NCBI GenBank assembly: GCA_037126765.1
Contig: JBBCBC010000017.1
Coordinates: 26,341,916-26,405,915 of the forward strand
Origin: Stenogyne calaminthoides
Lineage: Eukaryota; Streptophyta; Magnoliopsida; Lamiales; Lamiaceae
DNA length: 64,000 nt
Direction of reading: 5' to 3'
Under the pieces are notes generated by a model, which searched no databases, was not told the DNA's origin, and saw nothing but the letters and a program-made list of their open reading frames with translations. Below are positions 62,353-64,000 of this stretch, piece by piece. The translations under genes were made by a program, and so were the position numbers. How positions within the stretch are numbered: position 1 is the first letter of the stretch; each line of letters opens with the position of its first letter.

Positions 62353-63970
62353 TGTTGGGAAATCTGTATTTTAGTTTTGATGGAAGTTCCAAAACAGGTT
62401 GTAATAGGACCGGTCGGACACATTAGGGATCGATGACTTAGAATCAGATTAAGATGACCAAATTGAAATGTATAGATAGTGATGTAAAGATAGGTCACAT
62501 ATTGGGGAACTCAATATGTATAGGTCGTCGAAGTATCGGATGACCCGGATAAGGTCGGATGATCAAGACTAAGAACAAATCGAAGACAAGAAGTCAAGAT
62601 CGGTGAAGACAGAAGACATCGAAGACTCGGATGAACTCAAGACTCGGATGAACTCAAGACTCCGGATGAACTCAAGACTCGGATGAACTCAAGACTCGGA
62701 TGAACTCAAGACTCGATGAACTCAAGACTCGGATAAAGTCAAGACTCAAAGAACTAACTCAAGACTCAAGATGACCGAAGACATCGAGGCTCGAGTCACC
62801 AAGATCAAGACTACCAAGACCAAGACCTATATCACGAGTCCGTGATATTGAGCTAAGACAATATGCATCAAGACTCAACAAGGTAGATCGGTCACATTCG
62901 ATCAAGTCACCACACCGTGACAATCAAAATGATACACCGCATAAGCGAATCTTCTACAAAAAGGAATATCAATCGCCTAACGGACAAATTCAAGGCCGCC
63001 GGCCAAGAAGAAAGCGACACGTGTACAAAAAGAGCTGACAATGCGGGATACGACGCTGCAGACAAAAATGACGCTAATCATGCCTACGGCCACGCTGATA
63101 ATCGGAGCACGTCACAATCATATCCTACAACCTACCTAATATAGCCCGAAATTCAAATTGCTCTCCAACGGTTCTTTGATTTCGAGGTCTATAAAATGGG
63201 ATTGCTCGAAGGGAGGAAAAAGAGAGACCAACCACCATCACATGAACTATTGAGCAAGCAGAACAACTACGTTCACGCAAGAAAATTCAAGAAGAATTTC
63301 CGCTCGAAGAACACCATATTTGAAGATTATTCTTAGAGTGTTCATCCCATAGTTCTTAGCAAGAAATCCTATCCACTAGCATTTTGGCTACCTAAAGCAC
63401 CAGGATAGATTTCCAGTTGGAACCCTCAAACATTCTTTACCCAAACGCAAGTTAGGTTAAGTTTGTTCCCCGGAAGATTTCAGACTAGGGATTCTAGTTT
63501 TCTGATTTCTAGTTCGGTTGAGTGTGAACTCGATAAACATCTGTAGAGTGTGAACTCAATAAACATCTCGGCCATCCCGTGAGGGAGATAAGTCCTGCAG
63601 GTTAAGTTCGGTTAAGTTTAGGCAATCCCGTGAGGGAGATAAGTCCCGCAGGTTAAGTTCGGTTAAGTTCGGTTAAGGTTCCCCTGTGTTAAGGGAAGAG
63701 TGGACGTAGGACGGGTTTCGTCTGAACCACTATAAAAAGTCTTGTGTGCATTTACTTGCTTTCTTATTGCTTTTTACACTATTCACAACCGAAGTTTAAA
63801 ACTGCATACATAGTCTAAGTTAAGCTCAGTCTGCACCAAGCAACTGATCTGATCAGGTTGACACCTTAGTCAGCTGATTGAAAACTGACTTTAGAATCTG
63901 AATTGATAAAACTGGTTTTTCACACGGGTTAAAAACAAGCTTCCGCACTCTCAGTTAAATTGACAGATAT
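62353..63970 (+). repeat. 3' LTR of B, interrupted or truncated at 63970
   Basis: Starts TGTTGGGAAATCTGTATT. It carries the full ~190-bp segment that the 5' copy lacks. TATA box CTATAAAATGGGA near 63190. It follows the D LTR up to CAGATAT at 63970 and then stops matching. The expected CGGGACCTACA end is absent. Confidence 0.88.
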
Positions 63971-64000
63971 TGTAGAAATCGGGGGCGCCGGGTGCGGTCC
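63971..64000. other. Unassigned 30 bp at the window edge
   Basis: GC-rich sequence starting TGTAGAAATCGGGGG that does not match the LTR. It starts TG, so a further insertion may begin here. Too short to judge. Confidence 0.3.

Larger units (their letters stand above)
34371..63970 (+). mobile_element. Element B: plus-strand copia element, interrupted by C
   Basis: 5' LTR, primer site, gag, protease, integrase and RT up to 40856; then element C; then RT end, RNase H, antisense gene, ORF3, polypurine tract and 3' LTR. Without C it is about 14.8 kb. The LTRs start TGTTGGGAAATCTGTATT, related to but distinct from the C/D LTRs. The insertion point inside the gypsy RT is exact. The 3' LTR end and its target duplication are not in the window. 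Confidence 0.9.

Overview
This is a block of plant repetitive DNA with no recognisable host gene. Ty1/copia gag-pol reading frames, plant initiator-Met-tRNA primer binding sites (TGGTATCAGAGC), TG...CA long terminal repeats (LTRs) and a Ty3/gypsy Tat-like polymerase fragment all point to a heterochromatic, LTR-retrotransposon-rich region of a flowering plant. A eudicot, possibly an asterid, is my guess from the style of the extra ORF. I name the elements A to G for reference.

Layout from left to right. F (1-9667, +) is the 3' part of a copia element: gag tail, protease, integrase, RT, RNase H, an extra ORF (ORF3) and the 3' LTR. E (9668-~11987, -) is a gag fragment with a piece of its 5' LTR. 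An AT-rich stretch with a ~160-bp duplication follows. D (12423-15720, +) is an internally deleted copia element whose only coding content is a gag-ORF3 chimera; its 3' LTR is cut at 15720. A (15721-26784, -) is a copia element with gag, pol, ORF3 and an antisense gene, and it carries a 1.72-kb solo LTR (23301-25021, 5-bp duplication CTTAG). A is broken in gag by a composite Ty3/gypsy region G (26785-34370, +) with two different LTRs, a gag start, long non-coding DNA with three tandem arrays, and protease-RT. G is broken inside its RT by B (34371-63970, +), a second copia subfamily. B is broken inside its RT by C (40857-55659, -), a structurally complete 14.8-kb copia element with both LTRs, primer site, polypurine tract and a perfect 5-bp target duplication (ATGGG). 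Relative age is therefore A > G > B > C.

The most unusual feature is a gene pair carried by A, B and C between RNase H and the 3' LTR. ORF3 lies in the pol orientation and has its own TATA box and a ~200-bp 5'UTR intron ending at or next to its ATG. A small gene of about 85-114 codons lies in the opposite orientation, with its own TATA box 64-75 bp upstream of its ATG and a conserved 3' tail. Their promoters are divergent and 0.7-0.8 kb apart. The antisense protein is conserved between B and C with many third-position differences, which suggests selection on the protein. Its function is unknown to me.

Caution: in B and C (slightly in D) there are patches where CAG/CTG trinucleotides have become CG, CGG or CCG. 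These patches break reading frames and may be long-read base-calling errors at CHG-methylated sites rather than biological decay. Frameshifts there should not be over-interpreted.
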